Notes: generated by a model from the sequence alone, not told the origin. A stretch of DNA of 64,000 bases from Rhynchopus sp. YZ270_cl-10 (GCA_964035575.1 OZ037897.1:868001-932000), one strand, 5' to 3'; positions 1 to 9,483 are shown, numbered from the stretch's first letter. Numbers and translations: made by a program.

Positions 1-444
1 CCACGCACACCTGCCAAGTCTGTGAAGAAGTCGCAGTCGTCGACCGGAAAGGACGGTGAGCAGAAGAAGAGGAAGCCGGTGACGAAGCTGAACTACAAGC
101 CCCCTGAGAAGAAGGACAAGAAGGGGAAGGTGGTGAAGAAGTCTGGCCGCTGGCAGTCCGGAACCGTCGCTCTGCGTGAGATCAAGGCACTGCAGAAGGG
201 GACGCAGCTGCTGATCCACGAGGCCCCTTTCCACCGCCTTGTTCGTGACGTGATGGACAAACACAAGCAAGACCTGCGTTTCAACACATCTGCACTGAAG
301 GCAGTGCAGCAGGCAGCAGAGAAGTACATGATACAACTCTTCGAGGCTGCTGTTGTCATGCAGCTCCACAGAAAGAAGCACTCACTCACCGGTAGGGACC
401 TGTCCTGTGTGAACTTTCTTATTGGCGACGAGAGAGCCCGTTAG
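1..444 (+). CDS. Histone H3 copy 1 (start codon just outside the window)
   Basis: Nucleosome core histone H3, divergent. Base 1 is the second codon (P-R-T-P-A-K), so the ATG lies immediately before the window; copies at 3000 and 8767 show the same start. The tail of about 56 residues is lysine-rich and lacks the usual ARTKQ and ARKS motifs. The fold is recognised from SGTVALREIKALQKGTQLL and HRLVRDVMDKHKQDLRF. The last 25 residues (ending IGDERAR) differ from those of the copy at 8767 but match copy 2 closely. The block containing this gene and about 520 bases of its 3' flank is repeated at 3000-3970, which indicates a tandem duplication. It may be an H3 variant rather than the replication-dependent form. 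Confidence 0.85.
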   Translation, partial: PRTPAKSVKKSQSSTGKDGEQKKRKPVTKLNYKPPEKKDKKGKVVKKSGRWQSGTVALREIKALQKGTQLLIHEAPFHRLVRDVMDKHKQDLRFNTSALKAVQQAAEKYMIQLFEAAVVMQLHRKKHSLTGRDLSCVNFLIGDERAR

Positions 445-965
445 AATGACGTTTCGTTTTGATGACAGCCGAGTCTGCGTTTTAGTACACTTCGACTCTC
501 TTTTTCTTGGTCACCCTGCCCCAAAGAAACACTTAAAAATGGGGGGAAAAGACGACGTTTTAGGAAAAAAAGGTTACGCATATTGTGTTACTCTCTTTTG
601 TGACCTCACGATCGATACGTCGGGTCCTGGCCAACCGACTGAGTGATACCTTCACAGGAAGGGGGAAGACAACGCTACTTTTAAGTACCGTGTTTCGAAA
701 AAATATGGACCAGAATAATGATACCATTAATATGGACCTTTTGGGATTTTTTCTCTATGGACCAATTTTTCTGGTCCATATTTTTTCAAAACATGGTATT
801 ATTGTCTAGACTATTCTGTTGTTTCCTTTCTCTAAGCCCTCAAAGTCGAACACCACTGTTGTCTTATACACACCACCACTCTCCATCCGAAACGCACCTT
901 TGTTTAAAAAAGGAAGAATTTTATTCCTTTTGCTTATTACTCTACAGCTCAACAGCCGAGATAGA
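445..965. repeat. H3 3' flank, duplicated unit, left copy
   Basis: This spacer is repeated almost base for base at 3450-3967, directly after H3 copy 2. It contains short runs such as TATGGACC repeated several times around 705-780. No gene is visible. The two copies differ by small indels, so the duplication of H3 plus flank is older than the 3.8 kb duplication at 4716/11147. Confidence 0.8.
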
Positions 966-1580
966 TGTCCACAGAGGCGTGTTGTACACGCTTTTGTTTT
1001 GTTTTTGTTTTGTTTTTTTTTTAGATACCAAGATGACTGAACAAGGCGTCAGGTCATATTACCAACTCCCCCCTCTTTTTGGGTGAGCAATTCGCCCGCC
1101 TGTCTTTTTTGTCCTCAAATCGGGAGTTATTGGTGATGTATTGAAGAGGCAAATTTATCTCAAAATTTCTTCTTTTCTTTCCTGAAAATCTCAGGGCTTT
1201 TTCTAGGGGGGAAACCAGGATACCCCATGAAAGGCATTGGTTTCCCCCCGTGGAGTTGCCAAGGTCGCATAAACGTACACCTACCTGGAGAATGTTCCGC
1301 TCTGCGGTGCAAACGTACACACCCATGTGTTTTCATTCAGTGTAACCGTTGTGTGGAGAATACCAAAAAAAATCGGTGTGTTTTCTTTTCTTATTTTTTA
1401 CTTTTCAGTATTATTTTCTATAATATTCCGTTTTTTGAAAAATTGTTGGAGTAGTGTAGTTGCCTCGGTTGCGTTGCCACAGTTGTGCAATCTCCACTGT
1501 GTTTTTTTTCCCTTCTATTTTCTCAACAGCTTTATGAGCAGTAGCCAGGTAAACATGGAACCCCTAGTCCCAAGATACAT
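966..1580. other. AT/T-rich spacer without a recognisable gene
   Basis: T-rich spacer with open frames of low complexity only. A possible non-coding 5' exon, CTTTATGAGCAGTAGCCAG, lies between an AACAG acceptor-like site and a GTAAAC donor-like site at about 1530-1550. Confidence 0.4.
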
Positions 1581-2263
1581 ATGGGTCCGTCCGGAAACCC
1601 TCCTGGTAAGATTCATCCTTTTGGGGTTTTTTATGGTTTTTCTGCTCAAAACACCCAAACAACCCAATTTTTTGATACCCGCCATACACCTACCACCCCA
1701 GAGGGCATATTTTGGGCATTTATTTTTGTTTATTTCCCCTCCCCCCCTTTTTACTTATATTTTTTTACGTATTTTTGGACATTTCATAAACGTGGCAATG
1801 ACAGCAGTGAAGTTCCCTTTTTTGTCGAGAAACACGGTAAGAATGGGTGCGACGCACACTTGGTGTCGTTTCGAACCATCTCTCTGATGATTCTTGTTGT
1901 CAGGAGATCCTTACCGTAGGGGTCATTGTCGGTGCCCTGCGCGAGCTTCCTCACACAGAGGCCTTTGTTATCTCATTCCCTCGTACTCATACGTATCAGC
2001 GCACCCTTCTTTCCATCAATCTCTTTTCTTCTGTGTACTGCTACCCGAGCAACGGTCGTGTCATTTCAGCGTGTACTCTGACACGGAGGACCTGTATTTA
2101 CTATGGAGTCTCCACATCCAAGGTGACCCACAAAGCAAAAGTCCCTGGCATTGATCTAGTAGATTTGACAGAGGTCAATGAAACCTTGTCAAGGCGGCAT
2201 GACAGGATTAAGAGAAAGAGAGAAGAGATCCAGAAGAACGACAATAAAAGGCTGAAAATCTGA
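1581..2263 (+). CDS. Putative small multi-exon gene, unidentified
   Basis: I do not recognise the family. A coherent reading frame appears if short GT-AG introns are removed: 1581-1605 (MGPSGNPP), 1805-1836 (AVKFPFLSRNT), 1904-1992 (starting EILTVGVIVGALRELP) and an exon from 2070 (VYSDTEDLYLLWSLHIQ). Donors are GTAAGA, GTAAGA and GTATCA; acceptors are GACAG, GTCAG and TTCAG; the phases agree at each junction. As it stands the last exon ends at 2154. A different splice could join a basic C-terminal stretch (LSRRHDRIKRKREEIQ) that ends at 2263. Either end is possible, so the gene model is tentative. It lies between two H3 genes on the same strand. Confidence 0.38.
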
Positions 2264-2780
2264 TTAAAAAAGCGAAAATATAGCCTCAGACCCCCCAAAA
2301 AACCTATTTTCATATCAGAATATCACTTAGATGCACTTTTTGTGGGGGGCATCATCAAAAAAACCCAAAAATACCCAAAAGGATGAATCTTACCAGAGGG
2401 GTTTCCGGACGAGTCCATATAATAAAAAGTAGGGGCAAAAAAGTGACGTGATGGTAGCAAAAAAAAGCATACCGAGGTAAACGAACGAGTGTAATTTATT
2501 CATTTTTTTTTTCTTCTTCCTCTCAGAGAATGGGTACGAATGCACTGCGCAGTTCTGCACACTCCACAAAAAAAAAAAAAAAAAAAAAAAAAAACTAATT
2601 TTCAAAAAAAAAGCAAAACAAAACAAGAGGTTTAGCCAAACTCTGTTGGGGTGACGTGTAGATAAAACGGAAAAATACTGACTGTGGGGATCTGGTCTTT
2701 CTCTTTGCGACGTGCCGTACGATCCATTGAATTCCGCGTATGAGGTGCCTAACGTTTTATGATCTGATGTACACGAAATG
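2264..2780. other. Spacer with a poly(A) run
   Basis: Low-complexity spacer. An A-run of about 25 bases lies at 2569-2594. No gene seen. Confidence 0.5.
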
Positions 2781-2895
2781 GATGTAGAACTACATGGTTG
2801 GGGTTCACCCCCCCCGGTACACCCGGTCAGTGTACCAAAGGTATACTGTTCATGAGAGGGCTTTGTATTTCAAGTCAACTTTTATTTCAAATACA
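2781..2895 (+). repeat. Dispersed hairpin repeat, module C
   Basis: About 110 bp starting near GAAATGGATGTAG and ending TTTCAAGTCAACTTTTA. It contains the stem GGTACA...TGTACC with loop CCCGGTCAG. Related copies lie at 37780, 38445, 51826 and 58913, with weaker ones at 28150, 48180 and 50697. This is the only copy of modules A to E seen in the histone region. Confidence 0.75.
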
Positions 2896-2955
2896 CGTCA
2901 TCCCTTCCCAGAGCGGGCGGCTACACACGATGAGAGGGAGACAACGGGCCGCAAT

Positions 2956-2999
2956 CCTCAGATTACCAAGAAAACAGCCACACATAACAACACGACAAG
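2956..2999 (+). promoter_or_regulatory. Conserved 5' leader of H3 genes
   Basis: The 44 bases before the H3 ATG match 8723-8766 before H3 copy 3 with one difference, although the sequence further upstream is unrelated. It starts with CCTCAG, which looks like a splice acceptor; this could be a cis or trans acceptor, or a shared promoter and leader. Which of these is not decidable from sequence. Confidence 0.55.
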
Positions 3000-3449
3000 A
3001 TGCCACGCACACCTGACAAGTCTGTGAAGAAGTCGCAGTCGTCGACCGGAAAGGACGGTGAGCAGAAGAAGAGGAAGCCGATGACGAAGCTGAACTACAA
3101 GCCCGCTGAGAAGAAGGACAAGAAGGGGAAGGTGGTGAAGAAGAAACCCCGCTGGTTGCCCAGAACCATGCGCGCTCTGCGTGAGATCATGGCACTGCAG
3201 AAGGGGACGCAGCTGCTGATCCAAGAAGCCCCTTTCCACCGCCTTGTTCGTGACGTGATGGACAAACACAAGCATTCCTTGCGTTTCAACACATCTGCAC
3301 TGAAGGCAGTGCAGCAGGCAGCAGAGAAGTACATGATACAACTCTTCCAGTGTGCTGTTGTCGTGCAGATCCACAGAAGGAAGCGCACCCTCATCCGTCG
3401 GGACCTGTCCTGTGTGAACTTTCTTATTGGCGACGAGAGAACCCGTTAG
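3000..3449 (+). CDS. Histone H3 copy 2
   Basis: Divergent core histone H3 of 149 residues, starting MPRTPDKSVKK. The tail is lysine-rich (KPAEKKDKKGKVVKKKPRW) and lacks ARTKQ and ARKS. The core shows MRALREIMALQKGTQLLIQ and EAPFHRLVRDVMDKHK. The end, CVNFLIGDERTR, matches copy 1 and not copy 3. Compared with copy 1 there are several replacements in the first core helix (KKPRWLPRTM for KSGRWQSGTV) and in the C-terminal half, so copies 1 and 2 have been diverging. Intronless, GC-rich, on the same strand as the other histones. Probably a variant H3; nucleosome role inferred from fold. Confidence 0.9.
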   Translation: MPRTPDKSVKKSQSSTGKDGEQKKRKPMTKLNYKPAEKKDKKGKVVKKKPRWLPRTMRALREIMALQKGTQLLIQEAPFHRLVRDVMDKHKHSLRFNTSALKAVQQAAEKYMIQLFQCAVVVQIHRRKRTLIRRDLSCVNFLIGDERTR

Positions 3450-3967
3450 AATGACGTTTCGTTTTGATGACAACCGAGTCTGCGTTTTAATACACTTCGA
3501 CTCTCTTTTGTCTTGGTCACCCTGCCCCAGAGAAATGCTCAAAAATGGGGAAAAGACGACGTTTTAGGAAAAAAGGGTTACACATATTGTGTCACTCTCT
3601 TTTGTGACCTCACGATCGATACGTCGGGTCCTGGCCAACCGACTGAGTGATACCTTCACAGGAAGGGGGAAGACAACGCTACTTTTAAGTACCGTGTTTC
3701 GAAAAAAAAATATGGACCAGAATAATTATGGACCTTTTGGGGTTTTTTCTCTATGGACCAATTTTTCTGGTCCATATTTTTTCAAAACATGGTATTATTG
3801 TCTAGACTATTCTGTTGTTTCCTTTCTCTAAGCCCTCAAAGTCGAACACCACTGTTGTCTTATACACACCACCACTCTCCATCCGAAACGCACCTTTGTT
3901 TTAAAAAGGAAGAATTTTATTCCTTTTGCTTATTACTCTACAGCTCAACAGCCGAGATAGGTGTCCA
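3450..3967. repeat. H3 3' flank, duplicated unit, right copy
   Basis: Second copy of the 445-965 spacer, with small indels. The similarity ends near GCCGAGATAGGTGTCCACG; beyond this the sequences differ. Confidence 0.8.
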
Positions 3968-4604
3968 CGCGCTGTGACCAATGGACGCTTAGTATTCCAA
4001 CGTGATTTTTTTTGGGTATTAGTTGTGTGCCTACCGCAGGTTTGCCTTGTGCACCGTGTTGCGAGTAGCATGTTAGTGTGTTTCTCGTTGTGCGCAAGAC
4101 AGACTAAAGTCGGGTTATCTTGACAGCAAAAGGAACCGCACTTTTACTCCAGGCCTTTTGCTAACTTTGGGATTTTCCCCCTGAATGGCATGATGGTCAA
4201 AAAAAAATAATTTCCTGGAAAAAAAAGTACATTCCGAGCTTTCCCGCCTGGTGAAAGCGGTCGTCGCGCGCTTCGCGCGCGCCTCCCTGCCAGCCACAGG
4301 GTGGAGAGGCGAAGGGTCAGCTTTGCGAGATATAAACAAAAAACGGAATATAATCCTTTATTAACGGTCCTTGGTCTTGCGCCTTACGTACACTAACCGT
4401 ACAAAATCAATACGTCTTCCAGAAGCAGGGGCTGTTGCAACGGTTGGGTTCCTTTGAAATAAGAATGGTCAATTTTTTGCAGCTTGGGTCAAGTTTCATT
4501 TCTGGCTGCAAAATGCAAGGGAATCCCCTTAGACATTGTAAAATGGCACCGTAGGCAGGAAGAAAATAGCGTACAGCGAGCGCAGCGAGCAGAAAAATTG
4601 TAAG
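3968..4604. other. Spacer between H3 copy 2 and the octamer array
   Basis: No gene recognised. It holds a GC-rich palindrome, GCGCGCTTCGCGCGC, near 4267-4281. Confidence 0.45.
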
Positions 4605-4715
4605 GTGTCATCGTGCCATCGTGCCATCGTGCCATCGTGCCATCGTGCCATCGTGCCATCGTGCCATCGTGCCATCGTGCCATCGTGCCATCGTGCCATC
4701 GTGCCATCGTGCCAT
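4605..4715. repeat. Octamer tandem array (GTGCCATC)n
   Basis: About 13 head-to-tail copies of the 8 bp unit GTGCCATC, nearly perfect. The array ends exactly where the duplicated tyrosinase fragment begins at 4716. Confidence 0.95.
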
Positions 4716-4945
4716 CAACAGACCCGCAGCCTGCACAGTGGAGCAGCTTCACACCTGCCAAGGTGTGGGACCTCCACCACGCAGACCTGTACGCACACTC
4801 CGGTCCCACCGGCCCGAAGGTGCAGTACGAGATCAACGACTTCAACGGAGGAAGTGCCTGGACTTCCGCATGCCCCAACGTTGATGCTACCGGCCAGGCC
4901 AACTGGTTTGTGGCAAGGCCACCCACACTTCTGGGTGGGAAGTAG
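4716..4945 (+). pseudogene. Tyrosinase 3' fragment
   Basis: The last 76 or so codons of the tyrosinase at 9484-11376, including its stop, copied by the segmental duplication. The signal peptide, CUB-like domain and both copper sites are absent, so it cannot be a working tyrosinase. The octamer array runs into it in frame from an ATG at 4613, giving a potential 110-residue product made of PSCHRAIV repeats plus the tyrosinase C-terminus. I regard that as chance. Confidence 0.85.
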
Positions 4946-6116
4946 TGTGGTGAAGTGTTGAGAGCACACAACACGGAGAAGGGCAGTGGTCTTTCTTTGA
5001 GCTTCACTGTTGTTGTTCTTATTATAGTGCCTGCTTCTGTGGAGGCGTTTTGCACACATTCAGCTTTGCTGATTTATAGTTTTCATTTTTGTTTTTTTTT
5101 TATAGTGCACCCACGCTTTCCCCCTCATCACAGGCGAAAGCGTGTCAAAGATAAGTGGTGTGTTTTCTCTGTTCTGCTCTTTCATGCTTTTCTATTGGAT
5201 GACGAGGCACGTGAGGCTTAGATTCATCTGATACGTTTTCTTTTTTATCAAGGTGTGTGTGTTCTGCTCGTTTCTGTGTGTGCGTGCGCTGTGTGTGTGT
5301 GTGGGTGTTGCGGACGTAACAAGCGCGTGCCCTGTCCGCCACGTGGTGGTTGATGGGGTACAGTGCCAGAGCTGTCTGCAACAATCAATTTCTGAAGCCC
5401 CCACACAGCAATGCAACACCACGCACGGAACGGGCTTGGCAGAAACACCGTATTATTATTTTTCTCTTTCATTTCCATTTCCATTTTCATTTGATTCGGT
5501 TTTCCCTACTGTTGACAGATGTGTCGTGTGCCAATGGCCCGTCCACATTTGTCGAGTGGAATATTCAAAATCAAAACCCAAGAAATACAAACAGATTGCC
5601 CACAAATGACACAACGGTGTCATTTCGGCGAGGCTAAGAGTTTTTATTCGCAAAACCCGTTTTCATTCTTTAAAGATGTCCGACCAAATTATCTTTTCAA
5701 TGTTTTCTATTCTTTGTATCCACGTTGCGGTGATGGGTGTGCAGTGGTCACTGTCTTTTCTATTACTTTCTCCATGTGTAGGCTGAATAATCTCAAAAGA
5801 AAACAAGTCAGATACTTCTGGAGTGAAGGAAGGAAGTGATATCAGCACATCACGTTCACGTGACAAGGTTGGTCTTTCATTTTATCGTTTATTATTTTTT
5901 CTCTTGCTTTTTTGCCTTTTTTTTTAGCTTTTTGCTTTTTGCCTTTTGAGACAACAAAATCATTGACGACACATTGACTGATCCTTGTTGATATTGCAAA
6001 AACAAAGACCACAGAACATGCACTTTTGTGACAACACACATAGCACCTTCTCCCCATCTCACCTCATGACCACTCTCACACAGCACCCACTCCACACACA
6101 CACCACAACACTTACA
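4946..6116. other. Tyrosinase-to-H1 spacer, left copy
   Basis: 1.17 kb with no gene recognised, identical to 11377-12547. It includes GT-rich (near 5270-5310) and T-rich stretches. The last 90 bases before H1 are CA-rich (CACACACACCACAACACTTACA), a leader type also seen before H2A. Confidence 0.5.
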
Positions 6117-6383
6117 ATGCCGAGGTTTGAGTCGATTGCGATTGCCAAGCCTGATGAGAAGCGCTCTGCAAAGATCAAGGCAGCAGCGAAGGCGAAGAAG
6201 GACGCTGTGAGAATTGCAGTGAACAAGGTGAAGGAGGCTGAGAAGCAGAAGCGTGCGGACGCCAGGGCCAAGAAGGCGGCGAAGAAGGAGGAGAAGGCGA
6301 AGAAGGCAAAGAAGGCCAAGAAGACCACCACAAAGAAGAAGGGGACCGCAACAAAGAAGAAGGCCAAGACCACGAAGAAGTAA
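6117..6383 (+). CDS. Histone H1-like lysine-rich protein, cluster A
   Basis: 88 residues starting MPRFESIAIAKPDEKRSAK, followed by an almost continuous run of K and A (AKKAKKAKKTTTKKKGT). There is no winged-helix globular domain, which is the form of linker histone known from kinetoplastids and some bacteria. It probably binds linker DNA. The ATG at 6117 is chosen because the longer frame upstream begins in the CA-rich leader. First gene of the H1-H4-H2B-H2A order, all on the plus strand with about 250-300 base spacers, intronless. Confidence 0.8.
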   Translation: MPRFESIAIAKPDEKRSAKIKAAAKAKKDAVRIAVNKVKEAEKQKRADARAKKAAKKEEKAKKAKKAKKTTTKKKGTATKKKAKTTKK

Positions 6384-6684
6384 GCTCAAGGCAACCAGAA
6401 CGCGGTTCGGTGTGATGTTGCAGTGTGTGGTGTGCACTGTGTTGTAACTTTTTGTGTATTTCCTTTTCGTAATATTTACCTCTGTGGCTTGCATGCAGGC
6501 CACACTGAGGGGTGGAAATTCCCACCACAGCAAACCTGAAGAACAATAATCTTCATGAAAACAGAGACAAACACGCTGCCTTCTTTTTGTTGTTTAGCTT
6601 GAAGCAATTCCTCACCCTCATCCCCTTATGCTCTGCTGCTCCTATCCCACAACCAGATAATATCTAAAAGCAAAACACACAAAG

Positions 6685-7026
6685 ATGGGTCCGTCAAAGT
6701 CTGCCAAGGGAAAGTCGGTTGCCTCCGGAAAGGCTGACAAGAAGACAACCGGAAGCCAGAAGCGCAAGGGCGCAAAGTCGAACAAGGGTCGTGGTATCAC
6801 GAAGGGAAGCATCCGCCGTCTGGCCCGCCGTGGAGGGTGCAAGCGTCTTGCGAGCAGCGTGTACGACGAGGCAAGGGAGATCCTGAGGAACTTCGTTGAG
6901 CAGGTGATGAAGGACACCCACGCGCTGATGGAGGTGCGTGAGAACGCCCCTGCGAAGACGGTGCGTGTGGAGCACATCCTGTACGCCCTGAAGAAGCGTG
7001 GCCGCACCCTGTACGTCTCCAAGTAA
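6685..7026 (+). CDS. Histone H4, cluster A
   Basis: Core histone H4, 113 residues. The core shows RGITKGSIRRLARRGGCKR, then YDEAREILRNFVEQVMKD and ILYALKKRGRTLY, which match the H4 histone fold. The tail is longer than usual, serine-rich, and lacks the regular GKGGKGLGKGGAKRHRK pattern, so the classical acetylation sites cannot be placed. GCKR replaces the usual GVKR. Intronless. It differs from animal, plant and fungal H4 as kinetoplastid H4 does. An identical copy lies at 13116. Confidence 0.95.
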   Translation: MGPSKSAKGKSVASGKADKKTTGSQKRKGAKSNKGRGITKGSIRRLARRGGCKRLASSVYDEAREILRNFVEQVMKDTHALMEVRENAPAKTVRVEHILYALKKRGRTLYVSK

Positions 7027-7318
7027 GCAGACACGTTGCCAGGAGATGTGCGAGACGTGACTGCTTCAAGTGAACTTGTCTTTTTTGCTTTGCTTCCCCT
7101 CCTCCCCCACCCCACCCCTCAGCTGTGCAGTTGTGCAGGACTGCATGTATTGCTTCCTGCCACAGCACAGTGGCGTAATTGACGCCAACGCTTTTCTGTT
7201 GACAAACTCGAAACGAAACCCCTCCCTTTTGAAGATGCGCACGTAACACAAAACAACGCAACACAACATAACCACCCATTTTCAGATAACTTTTCGAAAC
7301 ACAAAAAACCCAAACAAG

Positions 7319-7780
7319 ATGACACCATCGCCACAGAAGTCCTCTGGAAAGAAGGGAGCGAAGAGAGGCCCGAAGTTGGACAAGAACGGGAAGAGGATCA
7401 AGAAGCACAACTTCAAGAGCTACTCGAGCTTCGTGCACAAGCTGATGACGAAGACCTTTGGTGTGAAGGCGTCGACGAAGTCGGGGAAGAAGAGCTCTGT
7501 TGCGATCACGTCGCGTGGGATGGGGATTGTGAACTCGTTCGTGGTGGACCTGTTTGAGCGCATTGCGGAGGAGGCGGGCCGTGCAAACCACTTTGCGGGG
7601 CAGAAGACACTGCGCAGCGGTGCCATTGTGGCGGGTGTGAAGATGCACTTCCCTGACGAGATGGCGTCGCACGCCCTGTCTGCAGGAGTTGCTTCCGTGG
7701 CCAAGTACGCGAAGGCCCTGAAGGCGAAGAGCAAGGCGAAGGGCAAGGGATCCCCGAAGAAGTCTTCCCCGAGGAAGTGA
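7319..7780 (+). CDS. Histone H2B, cluster A
   Basis: Core histone H2B, 153 residues. YSSFVHKLMTKTFG and GMGIVNSFVVDLFERIAEEA mark helices 1 and 2, and HALSAGVASVAKYAKA is the C-terminal helix. The C-terminus extends past the fold as a basic tail ending SPKKSSPRK; two SPKK-type motifs of this kind are known minor-groove binders in some histone tails. Intronless, GC-rich. A CCCCC/GGGGG hairpin lies in the 3' flank at 7857-7878. Confidence 0.95.
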   Translation: MTPSPQKSSGKKGAKRGPKLDKNGKRIKKHNFKSYSSFVHKLMTKTFGVKASTKSGKKSSVAITSRGMGIVNSFVVDLFERIAEEAGRANHFAGQKTLRSGAIVAGVKMHFPDEMASHALSAGVASVAKYAKALKAKSKAKGKGSPKKSSPRK

Positions 7781-7856
7781 GGCGGGTCATGAGATGTGAT
7801 GTAATGTGATGTGACCTGATGAGTTGTGTTGTTTTGTTTTGTGGGTGAAGACACGA

Positions 7857-7878
7857 CCCCCTGTTTCGTACACGGGGG
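7857..7878 (+). other. Hairpin after H2B, cluster A
   Basis: CCCCCTGT pairs with ACACGGGGG around a short TTCGT loop, with one bulge, 77 bases after the stop codon. It could be an mRNA 3'-end signal. The same hairpin follows the copy at 14288. Confidence 0.4.
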
Positions 7879-8036
7879 CGTGGGTGGTACTGCCACCGTG
7901 AAAAACAATGTCTGAACAAACAAGCATCCCTTTTCATTTCATTTCCCCTTTCCCCTTTCCCCTTTACACCCACCACCCACCCACACACACATTCCGCAGA
8001 TATATTTCCACAACCAACACACCCTCAAGACAAACA

Positions 8037-8525
8037 ATGGTCGGCGCAAAGAAGGGAGTGAAGAGGGGACCGTCTGTGTCTCTGTCTGAGATGTCTGGTC
8101 TGACCTTCCCTGTGGGACGTGTGGGGAGTGCGCTGAAGAAGGGAAGGTACGCAAAGCGTGTGAGCCCCACTGCGGCAGTGTTCCTGACGTCTGTGCTGCA
8201 GTACTGCACAGGCGAGCTTCTGAACGTGTCTGCGAAGGCAGCGACGTCGGGGAAGAAGGCAAAGAACAAGAAGCAGCACCAGATCAAGCCCCGCCACATC
8301 TGTGTTGCCGTGCGTGAGGACAAGGACCTTGGTGACCTTCTGTCGAACGTGACGATTGCGGGTGGAGGTGTGGGTGGAGGAGTGCACGATGCGCTGAAGA
8401 CGACAGAGAGGAAGTACAGGAAGAAGTCCTCTGGCAGCGTGACGAAGAAGTCGAAGGGGAAGAAGGGTGGAAAGAAAGGCAAGAAGTCGAAGGGTTCCCC
8501 CAAGAAGTCGTCCCCGAAGAAGTAA
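8037..8525 (+). CDS. Histone H2A, cluster A
   Basis: Core histone H2A, 162 residues. SGLTFPVGRVGSALKKGRYA is the typical helix 1 region, and KPRHICVAVREDKDLGDLL follows. There is an insertion of about five residues (KKAKNKKQHQ) before PRH. The acidic patch is weakened: VLQYCTGELLN replaces the usual VLEYLTAEILE, and EDKDL replaces NDEEL. The C-terminus is a long basic tail ending SPKKSSPKK. The ATG at 8037 is chosen because the frame above it is a CA-rich leader. Intronless. The right edge of the segmental duplication is its stop codon. Confidence 0.95.
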   Translation: MVGAKKGVKRGPSVSLSEMSGLTFPVGRVGSALKKGRYAKRVSPTAAVFLTSVLQYCTGELLNVSAKAATSGKKAKNKKQHQIKPRHICVAVREDKDLGDLLSNVTIAGGGVGGGVHDALKTTERKYRKKSSGSVTKKSKGKKGGKKGKKSKGSPKKSSPKK

Positions 8526-8592
8526 GCACACTCTGGTGTTCTGCTGTGTTTGTCTGAGCGTGGGGGTTTGTCTCCACCTATTGTTTTTTTTA

Positions 8593-8614
8593 ACCCTCAC
8601 ACCAACATGAGGGT
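8593..8614 (+). other. Hairpin after H2A, cluster A
   Basis: ACCCTCA pairs with TGAGGGT over an 8-base loop. A related hairpin follows the other H2A gene at 15011-15036, although the sequence between stop codon and hairpin is different there. It is followed in both by GGGGGTGCAACTACGCACC. A possible 3'-end signal; its sequence is not the animal histone stem-loop. Confidence 0.5.
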
Positions 8615-8766
8615 ACTGAGGGGGTGCAACTACGCACCGCATGTAACAACAAACAAGAGTACTGAAGTACTATTTTCCCCTGCTTTGTGCCCTTGTCATC
8701 CCATCCCACACATCACACCACCCCTCAGATTACCAAGAAAACAGCCACACATAACAACACAACAAG

Positions 8767-9207
8767 ATGCCACGCACACCTGCCAAGTCTGTGAAGAAGT
8801 CGCAGTCGTCGACCGGAAAGGACGGTGAGCAGAAGAAGAGGAAGCCGATGACGAAGCTGAACTACAAGCCCGCTGAGAAGAAGGACAAGAAGGGGAAGGT
8901 GGTGAAGAAGTCTGGCCGCTGGTTGCCCGGAACTGTTGCGATGCGTGAGATCAAGGCCCTGCAGAAGGGGACACAGCTGCTGATCCAGAAGGCGCCCTTC
9001 CAGCGCCTTGTTCGTGACGTGATGGACAAGCACAAGCAGGACATGCGTTTCCGTGCGTCTGCCCTTGAGGCGATGCAGGAGGCAAGCGAGCAGTACCTGA
9101 TCAGCGTGTTTGAGGGTGCCGTGATCCTGCAGCTGCACAGGAAGAAGAAGACCCTGATCCAGAAGGACCTGAGCTACACCATCCGCATCCGTGGAGACAA
9201 CCTCTGA
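8767..9207 (+). CDS. Histone H3 copy 3 (most canonical)
   Basis: Core histone H3, 146 residues. WLPGTVAMREIKALQKGTQL and KAPFQRLVRDVMDKHKQ are followed by EQYLISVFEGAV and a normal-looking end, YTIRIRGDNL (compare IRGERA). The tail of about 56 residues replaces ARTKQTARKS with PRTPAKSVKKSQSSTGK, so K4, K9 and K27 have no clear equivalents. It is probably the main H3, because its C-terminal half is closer to canonical H3 than copies 1 and 2. It completes an H1-H4-H2B-H2A-H3 cluster; the second cluster lacks H3. Intronless. Confidence 0.95.
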   Translation: MPRTPAKSVKKSQSSTGKDGEQKKRKPMTKLNYKPAEKKDKKGKVVKKSGRWLPGTVAMREIKALQKGTQLLIQKAPFQRLVRDVMDKHKQDMRFRASALEAMQEASEQYLISVFEGAVILQLHRKKKTLIQKDLSYTIRIRGDNL

Positions 9208-9483
9208 GCACCACACCCGTGATGTTCCGTGGTTGTGTTATTTGCAAGACGTTTTGATGTGATTTTTGTATTTTATTTTTCTCCGACAGTCTCGTGCTGT
9301 GGAGGGTGGACCTGACCACCGTGATGAACAAAATGAAGTACTTAGTTTTGCTTTGTGTTTTCTCAAACACTTCGCACCCTTCCTCCCATCTCCTCCCATC
9401 TCCTTACACCACCGCACAACAGGTTGACACAGTCAAAAGCACACAAACAAAACAAAGGCACAACACCTCCGTCAGAAGACAAG

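Larger units (their letters stand above)
4716..8525 (+). repeat. 3.81 kb segmental duplication, left copy
   Basis: It matches 11147-14956 at a constant offset of 6431 bases. I noticed one difference: A at 8477 against G at 14908, a silent lysine codon change in H2A. The left end falls inside the tyrosinase coding sequence and the right end exactly at the H2A stop codon. Confidence 0.95.

Noticed and set aside
4260-4285. GC palindrome as a terminator or origin
   Set aside because: A single short palindrome in a eukaryotic spacer has no supporting context.
4605-4715. CRISPR-like or regulatory array
   Set aside because: The units are contiguous 8-mers without spacers; a eukaryotic microsatellite.
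6059-8503. Long open frames antisense to the histone genes
   Set aside because: They mirror the lysine codon pattern of H1, H4, H2B and H2A; repeated in both clusters and without independent signals.
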